Assembly (NCBI GenBank): GCA_002724415.1
Contig: PBOU01000142.1
Span: 15,765-49,126, forward strand
Direction of reading: 5' to 3'
Origin: Planctomycetaceae bacterium
GTDB lineage: Bacteria; Planctomycetota; Planctomycetia; Planctomycetales; Planctomycetaceae
DNA length: 33,362 nt
A program made the position numbers and the translations under genes. Numbering within the stretch: the first letter of the stretch is position 1; the number at the start of each line of letters is the position of its first letter. Shown one piece after another: positions 30,151-33,362 of the stretch. The notes beneath the pieces were generated by a model. That model made no database searches. It was not told the origin of the DNA and worked only from the letters and a program-made list of their open reading frames with translations.

Positions 30151-30723
30151 ATGAAAACTATCTTCACGACCGGACAGGTCGCCAAGATCTGCAAGGTGGC
30201 CCCGCGCACCGTAAGCAAGTGGTTTGATTCAGGCCGCTTGCGAGGATATCGCATCCCAGGTTCGCAGGACCGCAGGATTCCCCGTGAGCACCTCATTCGC
30301 TTCCTCAAGGAGCATGGGATGCCGCTGGGTGAACTCGAAGACGAAGCAATGGGCAAGGTCCTGCTCGTTGGCGTCGATCCCACCATCCGAGCCGGCATCG
30401 TCGACATGCTGGACAGCGACGACTACAAGGTCGAAGCCGCGATGAGTGGATTCGAGGCTGGCATCCAGGCCGAGTCGCTGCATCCGGACTGCGTGATCGT
30501 CGATTTCGGAATGGGACGTTCCGAAGCCCTGATGATTGCCCAGAATCTTCGCAAGAACGGTGAGTACACCGAGACGGTTTTGGTCGCCTTGCTCACCGAT
30601 GACGACAACGCCAGCGGCTTCGATCGAACGATCTTCAACGAGACGTTCCGAAAGCCGTTTGACACGGCCCTGTTGGCCGAACGCGTCCGTACCTTGATCA
30701 GCCGCAAGAAGCAGCTGGCCTGA
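30151..30723 (+). CDS. regulator with N-terminal excisionase/MerR-type HTH and C-terminal response-regulator receiver domain
   Basis: TTGQVAKICKVAPRTVSKWFDSGRLRGYRIPGSQDRRIPREHLIRFLKEHGM (HTH) followed by KVLLVGVDPTIRAGIVDML...PDCVIVDFGMG...FRKPFD (receiver); GGAG before the ATG. Confidence 0.9.
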   Translation: MKTIFTTGQVAKICKVAPRTVSKWFDSGRLRGYRIPGSQDRRIPREHLIRFLKEHGMPLGELEDEAMGKVLLVGVDPTIRAGIVDMLDSDDYKVEAAMSGFEAGIQAESLHPDCVIVDFGMGRSEALMIAQNLRKNGEYTETVLVALLTDDDNASGFDRTIFNETFRKPFDTALLAERVRTLISRKKQLA

Positions 30724-30847
30724 CATCGGATGACCGGGAAGGGCTCCACGGAAGAAACCCGCAGCAATACGGCCACAAGGATGACACAGGGATGAACTGA
30801 CCGGCCATCGACCCCGGCCGTCCGAGAAGACGCGGTTTCAACCAAAG

Positions 30848-30886
30848 GGAATGCCCGGCCGGGACGGCCGGGCATTCCTTTTTTTT
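30848..30886 (+). terminator. strong intrinsic terminator downstream of the HTH-receiver gene
   Basis: GGAATGCCCGGCC-gggac-GGCCGGGCATTCC perfect 13 bp stem followed by TTTTTTTT. Confidence 0.95.
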
Positions 30887-30962
30887 GTTCACCTGGCGGT
30901 TTCGTCAGCGTCCGTCGTAGAGTCCACTGCAGACCAACACGACAACACCAACACACCGACCC

Positions 30963-32636
30963 ATGCCCGAAGAGACCATCACGTCACGGAATTCGGACGA
31001 AACATCCCGAGTGACAACGCCGGTCACCCCCCGGGTGCGGCTGGGCCTTGCGGGATTGGCCCTCGTGGGACTGCTGGGTGTTGTGGCCACACTGGACGCC
31101 GCGGGGGACTACCCGGGGCTCGGCCAGGGGCCGGGACTGACCGTCGACGAGATGTTCAATGTCGGCCAGGGTTGCCGGTTGGCCAGGGGGACCTGGTACT
31201 GGATGATCGGTGGTGTCTCGACGAAACAATTGTTTGACGAACGAGATTATCTTCCAGACCATCCGCCACTGGGCCGGCTTGCGTTGGGAATCTCTCATGG
31301 TGCGGTCACGGCCATTGCCACACCCCGTGAATCAACGGCAACACCATTTGCTCCAACGGCTGCCCGTTTCGGATCGGCCGTCGCGTTTGCCTGGCTGATC
31401 TACCTCGTGGGTCGGACCGCAGCCAGTTGGTACGGTGCCGCGACCGGCGCGTGGGCAGCCCTGGCGGTGTTGCTGATGCCACGGCTGGTCGCCCATGCTC
31501 ATCTCGCTTCACTGGAGATGATGATCACCCTGGCCTACTCCGCTGCGGTGCTGTCACTGGCGGACCGCTGGCAATCGGAGGAGGCTCCCAGTTGGCGACG
31601 AGCGGTTGTCCCCGGACTGCTGCTGGGGCTGGCACTGCTGACCAAGATCCAGGCCATCCTGCTGGGGCCGCCGGTCATCCTCTGGGCCCTGTGGCGATTC
31701 CGCTCCCGGGCGATCGCCCCACTGGCATGCTGGGGGGCGATTGGTAGCGTCGTGTTTCTTGCCGGCTGGCCGTGGCTGTGGCTTGATCCAGTGGACCACC
31801 TGGTCGAGTACTTCGCCAGGACGACCGAGCGAGCACAACTTTCGGTATTTTACCTGGGCGAGAAGACCCCCGACATCGCGGCACCCTGGCACTACTCCCT
31901 GGTAATGTTTGCCGTGACCGTCCCACTGGGCTTGCATGCCCTGGCCGCCTGGGGACTCGCATCTCGCCACTGGAAATGGTGGGCCGACTCACGAGCCATC
32001 CTTCTGGTCGCCTGCAGCACCTTCCCACTGATCCTGTTCGCCGTGCCCGGCATCGCGGTTTATGACGGAACCCGCTTGTTCCTGGTCGTGTTTCCTCTGT
32101 GGGCCATCCTGGTCGGCCGTGGGGCCGGGGCCCTGGCCGACTGGTGCCGCAACCGATTCCAACGCCTGTCACCAGGTGGCATTCTCCTGATCCCCTCCGC
32201 CATCCTTGTCTCCTCAAGCTGGGGACTGATCGCCACCCACCCCTGTGGACTCTCCTTCTACAACCTCGCCGTCGGTGGTCCCGCCGGTGCCCACTCTCTT
32301 GGATTCGAAACCACCTACTGGGGCGACAGCCTGACCCGCCGATTTCTGCTCGACGTGTCTCGCCACGTTCCGGAAAATGACATCATCGCCGTTTTCCCGT
32401 CACTGCATCCATTGCAGTGGACCGAGTTCCCCAAACAGGTGCGGGTCTGGGACAACGGCACCCCGCGGCTGGCCCTGTACGGCACCCCCCCTGCAGCCTC
32501 AGCACGGTGGGTGATGATCTTCCGCCGCAAGGCCGACCTTCCCGATTTTCTCAGGAACACGCCGCCGGGATTGACACCGGTGGTGGAGGTCCGCCGTTGT
32601 GGCGTGCTGCTGGCTGCACTTTATCGGCAAGACTGA
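30963..32636 (+). CDS. integral membrane glycosyltransferase, GT39/ArnT/PMT-like
   Basis: Multiple hydrophobic helices; early DE motif in GPGLTVDEMFNVGQGCRLARGTWYW and DHPPLGRLALGISHG. Confidence 0.8.
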   Translation: MPEETITSRNSDETSRVTTPVTPRVRLGLAGLALVGLLGVVATLDAAGDYPGLGQGPGLTVDEMFNVGQGCRLARGTWYWMIGGVSTKQLFDERDYLPDHPPLGRLALGISHGAVTAIATPRESTATPFAPTAARFGSAVAFAWLIYLVGRTAASWYGAATGAWAALAVLLMPRLVAHAHLASLEMMITLAYSAAVLSLADRWQSEEAPSWRRAVVPGLLLGLALLTKIQAILLGPPVILWALWRFRSRAIAPLACWGAIGSVVFLAGWPWLWLDPVDHLVEYFARTTERAQLSVFYLGEKTPDIAAPWHYSLVMFAVTVPLGLHALAAWGLASRHWKWWADSRAILLVACSTFPLILFAVPGIAVYDGTRLFLVVFPLWAILVGRGAGALADWCRNRFQRLSPGGILLIPSAILVSSSWGLIATHPCGLSFYNLAVGGPAGAHSLGFETTYWGDSLTRRFLLDVSRHVPENDIIAVFPSLHPLQWTEFPKQVRVWDNGTPRLALYGTPPAASARWVMIFRRKADLPDFLRNTPPGLTPVVEVRRCGVLLAALYRQD

Positions 32637-32750
32637 AACCCGGAATCTCCGTGTCAACCTCCGCAAGCCCACCCCGGACACCTATACTGTGACGAGACGG
32701 CATTGGGAGCCGCAGTCACCCCGTCCCCAGTTCTCACCATCAATTTGAGC

Positions 32751-33245
32751 ATGTCCGACCTGACCCACTTTGACGAATCGGGTGCCAGCCGGATGGTCGA
32801 TGTCGGCGAAAAACCGATCACCCGTCGGGTGGCGGTTGCCGAGGCAATCGTGACCATGCGGCCCGAGACGCTGGAATTGATCCGGGACGGTGGCATGGCC
32901 AAGGGGGACGTCTTTGAAGTCGCACGGCTGGCCGGAATTTCCGCCAGCAAGCGGACATCGGAGTTGATTCCGTTGTGCCACCTGCTGCCTCTCGATTCGG
33001 CTCAACTGGACTTCACCTGCCCCGACACACAGTCCGTGCGGATCGTGGCGCGTGTCGCCAACCAGGGCCGGACTGGCGTCGAAATGGAAGCCATGCTGGC
33101 CGCCTCGGTAGCGGCACTGACTGTCTACGACATGTGCAAGGCGGTCGACCGGGAAATGGACATCCACCACGTCAGGCTGCTCGAAAAATCTGGAGGCCGC
33201 AGCGGCCACTTCCTCCGCGATGACACGGGCGAATCGGAGAGCTAG
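32751..33245 (+). CDS. moaC: cyclic pyranopterin monophosphate synthase MoaC
   Basis: [78 protein letters not shown] at 32751. Confidence 0.96.
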   Translation: MSDLTHFDESGASRMVDVGEKPITRRVAVAEAIVTMRPETLELIRDGGMAKGDVFEVARLAGISASKRTSELIPLCHLLPLDSAQLDFTCPDTQSVRIVARVANQGRTGVEMEAMLAASVAALTVYDMCKAVDREMDIHHVRLLEKSGGRSGHFLRDDTGESES

Positions 33246-33248
33246 AGA

Positions 33249-33362
33249 GTGCTGGCCGGACCGATTTTCACCCGCGAGGCAACCACGGCACCACGCCAGT
33301 TGCGACACTTTCTGATCCGTGCCGGCTATGTCGCTGCGCTTTTCGTCCTGATGTACACGGCC
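33249..33362 (+). CDS. N-terminus of a membrane protein, probably an ABC-2-type transporter permease (truncated by the window end)
   Basis: GTG start; translates as (M)LAGPIFTREATTAPRQLRHFLIRAGYVAALFVLMYTA..., open to the window edge. Confidence 0.6.
   Translation, partial: MLAGPIFTREATTAPRQLRHFLIRAGYVAALFVLMYTA

Noticed and set aside
29817-30407. 196 aa ORF on the - strand in the structured gap
   Set aside because: It runs antisense into the HTH-receiver gene, is Ser/Arg/Pro rich and has no domain. I consider the gap noncoding, with moderate certainty.
32683-32688. TATACT as a -10 box for moaC
   Set aside because: The -10 is good, but I could not find a convincing -35 at normal spacing, so it was not listed as a promoter.

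Overview
A 33.4 kb, high-GC, densely coding chromosomal window. The gene content and family resemblances suggest a member of the Planctomycetota (inference; no 16S rRNA is present). I support 25 complete protein genes plus one gene truncated at the right edge. Most are housekeeping or ordinary metabolic genes: aroA, an rsmB-like RNA m5C methyltransferase, surE, an OCD-family enzyme, an aldo/keto reductase, a DAO-type FAD oxidoreductase, a RidA-family protein, floA, an OleA/KAS-III-like thiolase, an LDH2-family dehydrogenase, an alpha/beta hydrolase, a CDGSH protein, thyX, rpsU, a beta-lactamase-fold hydrolase, smc, a GT39-like transferase and moaC. The less ordinary content is: a large TPR protein, a TolQ/ExbB-like protein and a FlgI-like lipoprotein in a row with no flagellar genes nearby; an SMC with a long acidic insert next to its C-terminal head; a small protein with a histone-H1-like Lys/Ala/Thr repeat tail; an excisionase-type HTH fused to a receiver domain; and a ~625 bp gap after smc rich in perfect inverted repeats, including a nested helix closed by a GNRA tetraloop. 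I see no CRISPR array, tRNA, rRNA, intact mobile element or recognisable defence system. The best candidates for something undescribed are the structured gap (29525-30150) and the TPR/TolQ/FlgI-like block (19332-25655).
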